Source: JALORV01 sp963703945
GTDB taxonomy: Bacteria > Pseudomonadota > Gammaproteobacteria > Burkholderiales > Burkholderiaceae_F
Assembly (NCBI GenBank): GCA_963703945.1
Contig: CAVPGM010000019.1
Location: forward strand, 186,001 to 250,000
Length of the DNA: 64,000 bases
Direction: 5' to 3'
In this document: positions 52,029-60,160 of the stretch, one piece after another
How positions within the stretch are numbered: the first letter of the stretch is position 1
Layout of the letters: every line of letters begins with the position of its first letter
Position numbers and translations under genes: made by a program
The notes under the pieces: generated by a model
Seen by the model: the letters and a program-made list of their open reading frames with translations, nothing else
What the model was told of the DNA's origin: nothing
The model's database searches: none

Positions 52029-53399
52029 ATGATGGGTCAGCAGGCGGGTGCGCAGGACGAGTTGTTCTACTCCTTCAACCTCAATGCGCACGTGCCGGCC
52101 GATCACCTGCTGCGCGGCATCGATCGGTTTCTCGATCTGGGCGAGCTGCGTCGTCACCTGGCTGAGTTCTACAGTCACACCGGACGGCCGTCGATCGATC
52201 CGGAGCTGATGATGCGCATGCTCATCATCGGCTACTGCTTCGGCATCCGCTCCGAGCGCCGACTGTGCGACGAAGTGCATCTCAATGTGGCGTACCGCTG
52301 GTTCTGCCGTCTTGGGTTACAGGATCCTGTGCCCGAGCACTCCACCTTCTCCAAGAACCGTCATGGCCGCTTCCGCGACAGCGATGCGTTCCGGCACTTG
52401 TTTGAGACCGTACTGCAACGGTGCATCGCCGAGGGACTGGTCGGTGGCGAAGGCTTCGCGATCGACGCCAGCGTGGTCAAGGCCGATGCCAGCCGCGATC
52501 ACGCCATCGACGGGAAGGAACTGCCGCAGCGTCGGCTCGATGCAGCCCAGGCCACACGCGCGGTGCGCGAGTACCTCGCCGGAATTGATGAAGAAGCCAG
52601 CCGCCGGCTCGAGGCCGACAGGAAGAGCATCTCGCTGACCGATCCGGCGGCCGAGTGGACCTGTGCGCCGGGTGGTCCGGCCTTCTTCGGCTATTCCACC
52701 AACTACCTGGTCGACGTGCAGGCTGGCGTGATCGTCGATGTCGAGGCCACCAGTGCCCATCGCACCCGCGAAGTCGATGCCACCCGCACGATGATCGAAC
52801 GGGTCGAGCAGCGCTTCGCGCTCAGGCCCACGCACCTGATCGGCGACATGGCCTACGGATCCAGCCCGATGCTGGGCTGGCTGGTGCAGGACAAGCAAAT
52901 CGCACCGCACATCCCGGTGTGGGACAAGTCCGAGCGCCGCGACGGCACACTGAGCCGATCGAGCTTCGTCTACGACGCCCCGCACGATCGCTACCAGTGC
53001 CCGCAAGGCAACTACCTCACCAGCTCCGGGCGCGTGAACAGCGATCAGACAGTGCGCTACCGCGCCAGTGTTCCGGACTGCCGCCGTTGCCCCATGAAGC
53101 CGTCCTGCTGTCCCAACACACCAGCGCGCAAGATCAGCCGTAGCCCGCATGAACCGGCGCGTGATGTGGCACGCGCGCTGGCCGACACCGACGCGTATCG
53201 CCAGTCACGCAAGGACCGCAAGAAGGTGGAGATGCTGTTCGCACACCTCAAGCGCATCCTGCGCCTGGATCGGCTGCGACTGCGCGGACCGAAGGGCGCG
53301 AGCGATGAGTTCTTGCTGGCAGCCACGGTGCAAAACCTGCGGCGCATGGCCAAGCGCTGGCTCAGGTCGCCGCCAATAGCGGTGCCAATCGCGGTCTGA
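52029..53399 (+). CDS. IS1182-family transposase
   Basis: The 456-residue DDE transposase is intact. The N-terminal DUF772-like domain has A-D-H-L-L-R-G-I-D-R-F-L and S-I-D-P-E-L-M-M-R-M-L-I-I-G-Y. The catalytic core contains D-A-S-V-V-K-A-D-A-S (first Asp), L-I-G-D-M-A-Y-G-S (second Asp) and the C-terminal R-K-D-R-K-K-V-E-M-L-F-A-H-L-K (Glu). A cysteine cluster (C-P-Q-G ... C-R-R-C-P-M-K-P-S-C-C) is typical for the family. It has no frameshift, so the element may be active. Confidence 0.95.
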   Translation: MMGQQAGAQDELFYSFNLNAHVPADHLLRGIDRFLDLGELRRHLAEFYSHTGRPSIDPELMMRMLIIGYCFGIRSERRLCDEVHLNVAYRWFCRLGLQDPVPEHSTFSKNRHGRFRDSDAFRHLFETVLQRCIAEGLVGGEGFAIDASVVKADASRDHAIDGKELPQRRLDAAQATRAVREYLAGIDEEASRRLEADRKSISLTDPAAEWTCAPGGPAFFGYSTNYLVDVQAGVIVDVEATSAHRTREVDATRTMIERVEQRFALRPTHLIGDMAYGSSPMLGWLVQDKQIAPHIPVWDKSERRDGTLSRSSFVYDAPHDRYQCPQGNYLTSSGRVNSDQTVRYRASVPDCRRCPMKPSCCPNTPARKISRSPHEPARDVARALADTDAYRQSRKDRKKVEMLFAHLKRILRLDRLRLRGPKGASDEFLLAATVQNLRRMAKRWLRSPPIAVPIAV

Positions 53400-53506
53400 A
53401 GCGGCGCGCAGCGAGTCAGTGAAGCAACTTCAGCGCGAACGCGAGGCGCTCGCGGCCGAACAAACATCAGCGACGCATTGCCGCCTCGACGAAACCGAGC
53501 AAACAA

Positions 53507-53530
53507 GCGAGTTTTTCAACAGAATCGGCC
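53507..53530 (-). repeat. Right terminal inverted repeat of the IS1182-type element
   Basis: The complement reads GGCCGATTCTGTTGAAAAAC, matching the left repeat at 17 of 20 bases. Confidence 0.8.
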
Positions 53531-53584
53531 GAACTCGACCGTCGGTCGGTGCCGAGTTCAGCCCCGACGCTGGTTCGGCGTCAC

Positions 53585-53953
53585 CTATGCCGAAGCGCCG
53601 ATCCACGCCTTTGCCGCAGGTAGACTGCCCGAGGAGAAGTGCTTAATTTCGGCTGATACGAAGTGGGATGCCAGGTGTTCGGCCACGCTCCCAATCGGCG
53701 AGTCGGTGACGATCGCTATCTTCCTGATCATCCGATGATGGTCCTTGACGAATCGAAAGTGCGCCACCATCGCGCCGAACGTGTCCCAACCGGGGAAGGC
53801 CGGCGCCTCGATCACGAGACCCCTTAGGCCGCCGTGCTCAAGGATCCAAGGGTCCACGACCTGGCTCAGCTCCGAGAAATCGCTGGCTTCTAGTGCCGCT
53901 CGTGGATGCAGGTAGAGGATTCCATCTGTCGTGTCCAGCGAATGCTCGATCAT
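53585..53953 (-). CDS. SpoIIAA/STAS-like (SEC14/DUF3478-type) protein
   Basis: The 122-residue product begins M-I-E-H-S-L-D-T-T-D-G-I-L-Y-L-H-P-R-A-A-L-E-A-S-D-F and has R-G-L-V-I-E-A-P-A-F-P-G-W and R-K-I-A-I-V-T-D-S-P-I-G, typical of small SpoIIAA-like proteins with a STAS/SEC14 fold. Function unknown; they may bind lipids or act as stress-linked regulators. GGAGG lies eight bases before the ATG at 53953; the open frame upstream is unconserved. It is just outside the IS element. Confidence 0.87.
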   Translation of the reverse strand: MIEHSLDTTDGILYLHPRAALEASDFSELSQVVDPWILEHGGLRGLVIEAPAFPGWDTFGAMVAHFRFVKDHHRMIRKIAIVTDSPIGSVAEHLASHFVSAEIKHFSSGSLPAAKAWIGASA

Positions 53954-54139
53954 CTTTGAGTCCTCCAATGACCGCTTCGAGTCATTTTGACGGGGTGTCT
54001 GGATGTCCGCTAGCAGGCGAACTGCACGGCCGGCCACGAGGGCGGTTCGTGGCCGCCCTCTGCCTTGTGCATCTGTCGCGAGTTTGGCTATCGTGTTCGA
54101 CGACCAATCACTGTCGCAGCAGCCCTCGGACAATTACGC

Positions 54140-54709
54140 TTACGGCCGACCGTACGTTATTGCCGCGCGAACTTCTTGCGGTGCCGCCGCGATCAACTGC
54201 GCGTCGGGTCGTGCGCCGAGGGCGTCATTGACGGTCGAGAATGCAAGTCGGAAAGCAACGAATGCCGTTGCTTCGAAAATCTCGCGCTCGGTTAGACCCA
54301 CCGAACGTAAGGCGTCGATGTTGGCCGCCTGAATCTCGTTCGGAGCGCGCACGACCTGTGCGGCCCATCGTCTCAGTGCAGCCTCGCGCGCGGACAGCGC
54401 GGACGCTTCGTCCCCGCGCAACACGTCCGCAGCAGTGGCGGTGTCGATCAGCTCAGCGAGCCTCGTGCCCCACGCGGTCGCGCAGTAGGAATCGCCGAGC
54501 GCCTGCGCTTGGGCGCAAACGAGGACCGCGCGCTCGCGCAGCGACAGTGTCGATTCGTCCGACAACTGCTTGCGCAAGTTGGCGAACGCCTCGGCAACGT
54601 CCGGGCGCCACGCCCAGCCACGCTCGAGATTCATGACATATCCGCTTGCAGTTTTTTCCTTATCGAGGTACTCGCGCGCCTCAACGCTGCTCGGTTCATT
54701 CAGCAACAT
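54140..54709 (-). CDS. Carboxymuconolactone decarboxylase-like (AhpD-fold) protein
   Basis: The 189-residue helical product contains L-R-E-R-A-V-L-V-C-A-Q-A-Q-A-L-G-D-S-Y-C-A-T-A-W-G, the CMD/AhpD core helix with one conserved Cys; the second Cys of the usual C-x-x-C pair is missing. E-R-E-I-F-E-A-T-A-F-V-A-F-R-L-A-F follows. It may be a decarboxylase or a peroxidase-related protein lacking the redox pair. CGGAGG lies just before the ATG at 54709. Confidence 0.82.
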   Translation of the reverse strand: MLLNEPSSVEAREYLDKEKTASGYVMNLERGWAWRPDVAEAFANLRKQLSDESTLSLRERAVLVCAQAQALGDSYCATAWGTRLAELIDTATAADVLRGDEASALSAREAALRRWAAQVVRAPNEIQAANIDALRSVGLTEREIFEATAFVAFRLAFSTVNDALGARPDAQLIAAAPQEVRAAITYGRP

Positions 54710-55182
54710 ATCGACCTCCGTGCGACCGGTTCCACTCAATTGTCCCGCGCCGCTTTCTGCGCGACACGGGAGAGCTCGATTCAAGGGGTGTTGCCGATGA
54801 CATCTAAGACGGAGGCCAGCAACGTGTCGTGTCGCGAGCTATTCATGAGTACTCCTGGATTCAAGGTACGGTCGCGTTGGTGATGCACACCACCCTGCGC
54901 CTAACGAATGAAAAGGACTTCCCCGTCCGGAGGCAGCGGCGCGGATTCGTCTGCGCGATTCGATGGATGACCGCGCCGGCCGGTCACGTTAACCAGATCT
55001 TGCGCCCCGCCAGAAACCGTTGTCCAGAGTCGATCGGCACGCAGACTCTGAATAGAGCTGCAGGCAACTTCGGAACTGCCACACTCTGCCAATTGAACCT
55101 CACCAAACCGACACTGACGCCACTCACTCCAGCAACCGCGACACCGGCATAAGCAGCCTCGGCCAAGGTAGTCTCTCGCACC
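54710..55182. other. Intergenic region, no gene seen
   Basis: The 473 bases before miaA hold no convincing ORF on either strand. The mutL gene that often precedes miaA is absent. Presumably this is the junction between the accessory block and core genes and includes the miaA promoter. Confidence 0.4.
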
Positions 55183-56106
55183 ATGATTGACGCTCTGATG
55201 TTGCTGGGCCCTACCGGTGGCGGCAAGAGTGCGCTCGCGCTGAAACTCGCCCGGCGGTTACCGGCGGAGATCATCAGCGTCGATTCGGCACAGGTGTTCA
55301 GTGCCATGGACATCGGCACAGCCAAACCGAGCCTGCAGGAGCGCGCAGAAGTACCACACCATCTGGTCGACATCCGCGATCCCGCCGAGCGCTATTCGGC
55401 CGCCGAATTCGTGCGCGATGCCACTGCGGCGATCGCGGCGATCCGCGCGCGCAGCCGCGTGCCGCTGCTGGTGGGGGGAACGATGCTGTACGCGAAGGCG
55501 CTGCGCGAGGGGCTGTCGGAACTGCCGTCGGCCCATGCCGCGCTGCGCGCCGAACTCGAACGCGAAGCGCAGCGCGTCGGCTGGCCGCGGATGCACGCGC
55601 GTCTCGCCGAGCGTGATCCGGAAACCGCTGCCCGGCTGGCGCCGAACGATTCGCAGCGCATTCAGCGCGCGCTGGAAGTCATCGAAATCACCGGAGTGCC
55701 GATGTCGAGGCTGCTCGTGCGGCGCGCGCCGAGTTCGCTGCGACTCGGCGTGGTCGCGGTCGTGCCGGTCGAGCGCGGCGTGCTGCATCGGCAGATCGAG
55801 CACCGTTTCGACCGGATGCTGGAGGGTGGATTCCTCGATGAAGTGCGTGCGCTCAAGCGGCGCGGCGACCTGACGGCGGACCTGCCGTCGATGCGCAGCG
55901 TCGGCTACCGGCAGGCCTGGGCCTTTCTCGACGGTGGTGGCACGCATGGGCAGTTTCGTGCAGCGGCGATCGCGGCCACGCGGCAGCTGGCGAAGCGGCA
56001 GCTCACCTGGCTGCGTTCACTTGCGGTCGACGAGACGGTCGATCCCGCGCACCCCGAGTGCCTGATCGCGCTGACGGATCGCCTGCAGGCGATGCAAGCC
56101 GCGTGA
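55183..56106 (+). CDS. miaA: tRNA dimethylallyltransferase
   Basis: MiaA transfers a dimethylallyl group to A37 of tRNAs that read UNN codons. The 307-residue product has the P-loop G-P-T-G-G-G-K-S (usually G-P-T-A-S-G-K-T), V-D-S-A-Q-V-F-S-A-M-D-I-G-T-A-K, G-G-T-M-L-Y-A-K-A-L and S-V-G-Y-R-Q-A-W, all family signatures. Its last 90 bases overlap the 3' end of a convergent HTH gene. Confidence 0.95.
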   Translation: MIDALMLLGPTGGGKSALALKLARRLPAEIISVDSAQVFSAMDIGTAKPSLQERAEVPHHLVDIRDPAERYSAAEFVRDATAAIAAIRARSRVPLLVGGTMLYAKALREGLSELPSAHAALRAELEREAQRVGWPRMHARLAERDPETAARLAPNDSQRIQRALEVIEITGVPMSRLLVRRAPSSLRLGVVAVVPVERGVLHRQIEHRFDRMLEGGFLDEVRALKRRGDLTADLPSMRSVGYRQAWAFLDGGGTHGQFRAAAIAATRQLAKRQLTWLRSLAVDETVDPAHPECLIALTDRLQAMQAA

Positions 56107-57054
56107 GGCTCCAGCATCGGTGGGGCGGTGTGGTCGCAGTTCGTGCATGTGCTGCCGCAGGTATTCCACCGCACTGCGCCGCTTCTCCGCCCCGCGTCCG
56201 GCACGGTTGCCGGTTTCGCACTCGAACACGGCCGGCACCACCCGCATGATCCGGGTGTAGATCGATTCCCATGCAGAGCGCACGGTCTCGGTCGACAGGT
56301 GCAGGGCGGCGGCGATGCGCCGGTCGGACTCACCGAGCAGTGCCCGCAACACGACACGCTGCTCGGCCGGTGTCATTCCGAGCCGCGGGTCGGTGCTGTG
56401 GAATACGTGCGCGGCCATCAGATCGATCGCTCCGGGTTCGAAGTCGGCCCGATGCTTGGCGAACATCCGCGGGCGCATGTCGACACCAAGGCTGGCCGGC
56501 GCGAAGTCGTATTCGAGACGGAAGCCACCGGCGCGCAGATACTCGGCAGCTTCTTCGCCGAACGCTTCGTAGAACAGCGACCGGATTCGATATCCGCCGA
56601 ACAGATGGACGAATCCCATCGGCGCGATGCGGCGCATCCGCGCCAGCAGCGGGTCATGCCACGGCCGCGGCTCGTGGGCAGGGTTGCTGATCAAGGCCTG
56701 CAGGCCGTCACCCGAGTTCGCGACGCGCACTTCCCCCAGCGACGGCAACGGCCGCTCTCCGTCGAGCAGCGCCTCGTAGATCGCATTGAGCAGGTAGGGA
56801 CGCGGGTTGAGCCGGTAGCCCCGGACGAACTCTTCTCGCAGAAAGAGGCCGGGCACGAAGCACACGACCGGATGACCGGGCGCCTCGGCATCCTCGATCA
56901 GCATCGACGGGTGTGGCGCGCTCGACGACGCGAGCATCGTCAGCAGCGACGGCAACGCGTCGCTCACGCGCTCGCTCATCCGCAGGCCACCGTGCGCCTT
57001 GAGCAGGCGCACGCACTGCGGAACGTCGGCCGGGCTGATTTCGCGGAATCGCAT
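56017..57054 (-). CDS. LuxR-type HTH protein, unknown function
   Basis: The 345-residue product has an N-terminal domain of unknown type (M-R-F-R-E-I-S-P-A-D-V-P-Q-C-V-R-L-L, GNAT-like at the very start) and a central-to-C-terminal LuxR-type HTH (L-G-M-T-P-A-E-Q-R-V-V-L-R-A-L-L-G-E-S-D-R-R-I then H-L-S-T-E-T-V-R). The last 30 residues are read antisense to the miaA 3' end and are poorly conserved. It is probably a transcriptional regulator; its target is unknown. Confidence 0.78.
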   Translation of the reverse strand: MRFREISPADVPQCVRLLKAHGGLRMSERVSDALPSLLTMLASSSAPHPSMLIEDAEAPGHPVVCFVPGLFLREEFVRGYRLNPRPYLLNAIYEALLDGERPLPSLGEVRVANSGDGLQALISNPAHEPRPWHDPLLARMRRIAPMGFVHLFGGYRIRSLFYEAFGEEAAEYLRAGGFRLEYDFAPASLGVDMRPRMFAKHRADFEPGAIDLMAAHVFHSTDPRLGMTPAEQRVVLRALLGESDRRIAAALHLSTETVRSAWESIYTRIMRVVPAVFECETGNRAGRGAEKRRSAVEYLRQHMHELRPHRPTDAGASRGLHRLQAIRQRDQALGVRGIDRLVDRK

Positions 57055-57278
57055 CGTGTCTGCTCTCTGCAGGCGCCATCATGGAAAGCGCAGCGCTCGA
57101 GCGCAATCGCCACGCCTCGTGAATATCGTGATCCGCGCGCACTTCGTGAAAATTCCGGTTCGGCGGCACGTCAGATTCCGGCACGCATCCCCCGATTTTC
57201 GGGGTGGAACGCGAACCGCCGCGGGAACACACTGGCACCGTGCTGCAGCAGCCTGCAAGGCAGCGTGTGGAGGTCATC

Positions 57279-57569
57279 ATGTGGCGAGATTCATTTCATG
57301 CGGGGAGGTCCGCGTGGCGCCGACTGCTTGCTTCGACTCTGGTCGTCGTTCCGATCTGGTGGAGCCTGGGCGGTTCGACAACCGACCGCACGGAGGCCAC
57401 CGATCACGAAGTCTCGAAACCGGCGGTGTCGGCCGCATCGGTGTTCGTGCCGGGCCAGGGAGCCTCGGCAGCACCCGATCACGCGATGCTGTCGGCGGCC
57501 GACGTCGAACGTGCGCTGCCACCGTCGTCGCGGGCGGCGACGGTCGGGTTCGAAGCGACCAGGTCGTAG
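57279..57569 (+). CDS. Small predicted secreted or membrane-anchored protein
   Basis: The 96-residue product starts M-W-R-D-S-F-H-A-G-R-S-A-W-R-R-L-L-A-S-T, with a signal or membrane anchor L-A-S-T-L-V-V-V-P-I-W-W-S-L-G-G and a Thr/Ala/Ser-rich tail with no motif. GGAGG precedes the ATG. It lies between two minus-strand genes. Unknown function. Confidence 0.5.
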   Translation: MWRDSFHAGRSAWRRLLASTLVVVPIWWSLGGSTTDRTEATDHEVSKPAVSAASVFVPGQGASAAPDHAMLSAADVERALPPSSRAATVGFEATRS

Positions 57570-57582
57570 ACCCGATCGTGCG

Positions 57583-58686
57583 CTACGCACGCAGGTGCAG
57601 GTCGTCGGCCGTATAGACGAGGTTCAGCGGTTCGATGACCACCTGCCGCGCGCCGCGCTCGATGGTGCCGGCATGCCACGCGGCGATGCCCGCCGAACGC
57701 GCGGCCGCGATGCATCCTTCCGCATCGGAAGCGGCGACGAACAACGCGAATCCGGCGCCCATGTTCAGCGTGCTGTAGGCCTCCTGGTCGGAAACGCCGG
57801 CGTGCTCACGAATGAAGTCGAGCACCGGCGGCACCGGTGGAACCGTGCGGATTCGATAGGTGAACGCGCCCGGATGACGCATCAGCTTGCGCCAGCCGTG
57901 GCCGGTCACATTCACGCAGTAATGCGGGACAACGCCGGCCGCAGCAATGGCTTCGGTCACCGGCGAGTAGAGCAAGGTCGGCGCCAGCAGCGCGTCACCA
58001 TAGAGCGTGCCGTCGGCGAGCGGAGTCCGATAGCCCTCGGGAAGGCGCTCGACCAGCTTGCGCGCGAGAGACACTCCATTGGCATGGATGCCGCTCGATG
58101 CGAGCAGGACGATCGCGTCGCCCTCGGTCAGCCGCTCACCAAGCGTGAGCCGCGATCTCGGCCGCACGATTCCGACACATGAGGCGGCGAGGTCGATGCG
58201 GCCCGGCGCAACGACGCCCGCCAGCGCGGGAGTCTCGCCGCCGCCCCAAGCGACGCCGCTGCGGTCACAGGCGGCACGCCAGCCCTCGACCAGATCGCGC
58301 GCCCGCTCGCCGTCCGCGAACCACTCGCTGTTGCCGGCTGCCCAGTACGCGTGCACTGAAACCGGCGTGGCGCCGACTGTGATGATGTCGTTGATTGCCA
58401 TCGCGAGCGTGTCCTGCGCGATTGCGTCGTAGTAGCTGCGACCGGTGATTGCCCGCATTGCATCGGCCACCAGCGCCTTGGTGCCCAGGCACTCGGTGAT
58501 CGACGCGAGGTAGAACTCCCCGCAGTCGACGACATACGCCGATTCGCCGCGCGAGGCCGCCACCTCGGTCAGGCCGTGACGGGCCAGGTGATGCGCGGTG
58601 CCGGCCGCGGCACGCTGAGCCAGGATCTTCAGCGGATCGATGCTGGCGTAGTCGACGCCAGCCTGCCTGTAGTCGATGGAGCTCAT
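57583..58686 (-). CDS. purM: PurM-type AIR synthase (divergent phosphoribosylformylglycinamidine cyclo-ligase)
   Basis: The 367-residue product has the PurM/AIRS fold: Y-R-Q-A-G-V-D-Y-A-S-I-D-P at the start, C-L-G-T-K-A-L-V-A-D-A, A-M-A-I-N-D-I-I-T-V-G-A, G-G-G-E-T-P-A-L-A-G, and the C-terminal N-M-G-A-G-F-A-L-F-V. It occupies the classical position divergent from hda. However, several canonical PurM blocks are altered (for example no D-G-V-G-T-K-L-R and a changed V-G-G-E-T-A-E-M). It is a paralogue of the type annotated as AIR-synthase-related. Whether it makes AIR or another product is open. Confidence 0.82.
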   Translation of the reverse strand: MSSIDYRQAGVDYASIDPLKILAQRAAAGTAHHLARHGLTEVAASRGESAYVVDCGEFYLASITECLGTKALVADAMRAITGRSYYDAIAQDTLAMAINDIITVGATPVSVHAYWAAGNSEWFADGERARDLVEGWRAACDRSGVAWGGGETPALAGVVAPGRIDLAASCVGIVRPRSRLTLGERLTEGDAIVLLASSGIHANGVSLARKLVERLPEGYRTPLADGTLYGDALLAPTLLYSPVTEAIAAAGVVPHYCVNVTGHGWRKLMRHPGAFTYRIRTVPPVPPVLDFIREHAGVSDQEAYSTLNMGAGFALFVAASDAEGCIAAARSAGIAAWHAGTIERGARQVVIEPLNLVYTADDLHLRA

Positions 58687-58782
58687 GACGTGTAGGGGCC
58701 GGTAAACTCGCCGCTCGCCGCGTGGAGGCCAAAGGCAGGGATTGTAAGTCGCAGCCCGCCGCGCTCCCCCCGCCCACCCCGC

Positions 58783-59445
58783 ATGACACACCGTCCGCAG
58801 CAGCTCACCCTGGATATCGTGCAGCCCTTGAGGCCGTCGTTCGACAATTTCGTCGTCGGCCGCAATGCGGAAGCCGTCGCGTCGCTGCGCGCCATGGCCG
58901 CCGGCAGCAGCGAGCGCTTCGCCTACCTGTGGGGAGCCGATGGCTGCGGCCGCTCGCATCTGCTGCAGGCGTTTTCCGCACACTGGCCGAGCCGGTTTCT
59001 GGATTCCGCTTCGGCCGACGAGCCGTTCGATCCGGCGATCCGCTTTTACCTTGCCGATGATGTGGAACGATACGATGCCGCCGCGCAGCGACAGCTGTTT
59101 GTGGTGCTGAACGAAGTCCGCGCGTCGCGCGACGCGGTGCTGGTGGCCGCCGGCAGTGCACCTCCCGCGCAACTGTCGTTGCGCGACGACGTGCGGACTC
59201 GCCTCGCGTGGGGGCTTGTCTACCAGCTGCACGCTCTGACCGATGCCGAGAAGGCGGACGCACTGCGCACGCACGCGGCCTCGCGCGGCGTGGAGCTGTC
59301 CGACGAGGTCCTGGCCTACCTGTTGACCCACATGCCGCGCGACATGCGCACCCAGGTGGCGGTCCTCGATGCACTCGATGCATACGCACTGGCCGCCCAG
59401 CGCAGCATTACCATTCCGCTGATCCGCGAATGGGCCCGTGCGTGA
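58783..59445 (+). CDS. hda: DnaA regulatory inactivator Hda
   Basis: Hda is a DnaA-like AAA+ protein that works with the DNA clamp to hydrolyse DnaA-bound ATP after initiation. The 220-residue product begins with a clamp-binding motif Q-Q-L-T-L-D-I and has D-N-F-V-V-G-R-N, Y-L-W-G-A-D-G-C-G-R-S-H-L-L-Q and a C-terminal helical lid. The Walker A is altered (G-A-D-G-C-G-R-S), as is usual for Hda. Next to the HAD phosphatase and pcnB in the expected order. Confidence 0.94.
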   Translation: MTHRPQQLTLDIVQPLRPSFDNFVVGRNAEAVASLRAMAAGSSERFAYLWGADGCGRSHLLQAFSAHWPSRFLDSASADEPFDPAIRFYLADDVERYDAAAQRQLFVVLNEVRASRDAVLVAAGSAPPAQLSLRDDVRTRLAWGLVYQLHALTDAEKADALRTHAASRGVELSDEVLAYLLTHMPRDMRTQVAVLDALDAYALAAQRSITIPLIREWARA

Positions 59446-59467
59446 GACAGGCTCTAGAATCGCGGCG

Positions 59468-60142
59468 ATGCGCCTCGCGCTCTTCGACCTCGACCACACG
59501 CTGCTGCCGATCGACAGTGCCGACACGTGGTCGCATCACGTCGTGGCGCGCGGCGGGCTGGATACCGCCGGTTACAGCGAGCGCATCCGCCGCTTTGCCG
59601 AGGACTACCGCGCAGGCACGTTCGACGTCGATGCTTACGTACGGTTCCAGATGGAACTGCTGGCCGCGTTTCCACGCGCCCGCCTGGACGAATGGCATCA
59701 CGAGTTCATGCAGAGCCACGTCGGCCCGGCCGTGCGATCGCAGGCGCGCGCCCTGGTCGACAAGCACCGTGCGCAGGACGACGAGCTGGCGCTGGTGACC
59801 GGCACCAACGCCTACGTCGTCACTCCGATCGCGCGGGAGTTCGGCATCGAGCACGTGCTGGCGGTCGAACCCGAACAACTCGACGGGCGCTTCACCGGTG
59901 GATATGTGGGCTCGCACACCTACCAGGACGGCAAGGTGCGCAAGGTGGAAGAGTGGCTCGCGCAGCGCGGCCGGACCCTGGCCGACACGACGACGACCTT
60001 CTACAGCGATTCGATCAACGACCTGCCGCTGCTCGAGAGGGTCACCTTTCCGGTCGTGACGAACGGCGATCCGCGTCTGCTGGCGATCGCACGCGAGCGC
60101 GGCTGGCCGACGCTGCAGCTATTCGAGCCGGCACATGCCTAG
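59468..60142 (+). CDS. HAD-IB family phosphatase (SerB-like)
   Basis: The 224-residue product has HAD motif I L-F-D-L-D-H-T-L-L (Asp nucleophile), motif II T-G-T-N (Thr/Ser), and motif IV Y-S-D-S-I-N-D-L-P. HAD-IB proteins of this size are often annotated as phosphoserine-phosphatase-like, but the substrate is unproven. ATG at 59468 gives the conserved M-R-L-A-L-F-D-L-D. It is part of the hda-pcnB block. Confidence 0.9.
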   Translation: MRLALFDLDHTLLPIDSADTWSHHVVARGGLDTAGYSERIRRFAEDYRAGTFDVDAYVRFQMELLAAFPRARLDEWHHEFMQSHVGPAVRSQARALVDKHRAQDDELALVTGTNAYVVTPIAREFGIEHVLAVEPEQLDGRFTGGYVGSHTYQDGKVRKVEEWLAQRGRTLADTTTTFYSDSINDLPLLERVTFPVVTNGDPRLLAIARERGWPTLQLFEPAHA

Positions 60143-60160
60143 CCTCGGCGCGGTCCTGGC

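Larger units (their letters stand above)
51946..53530 (+). mobile_element. IS1182-type insertion sequence
   Basis: The element is about 1.58 kb with terminal inverted repeats: left 51946-51970 reading GGCCTATTTTGTTGAAGAAC inward, right 53507-53530 reading GGCCGATTCTGTTGAAAAAC inward (complement), 17 of 20 matching. If GGCC is the target duplication, the element is 51950-53526 with a four-base duplicate; GGCC is palindromic, so this cannot be settled. It contains one intact transposase gene. Confidence 0.87.
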
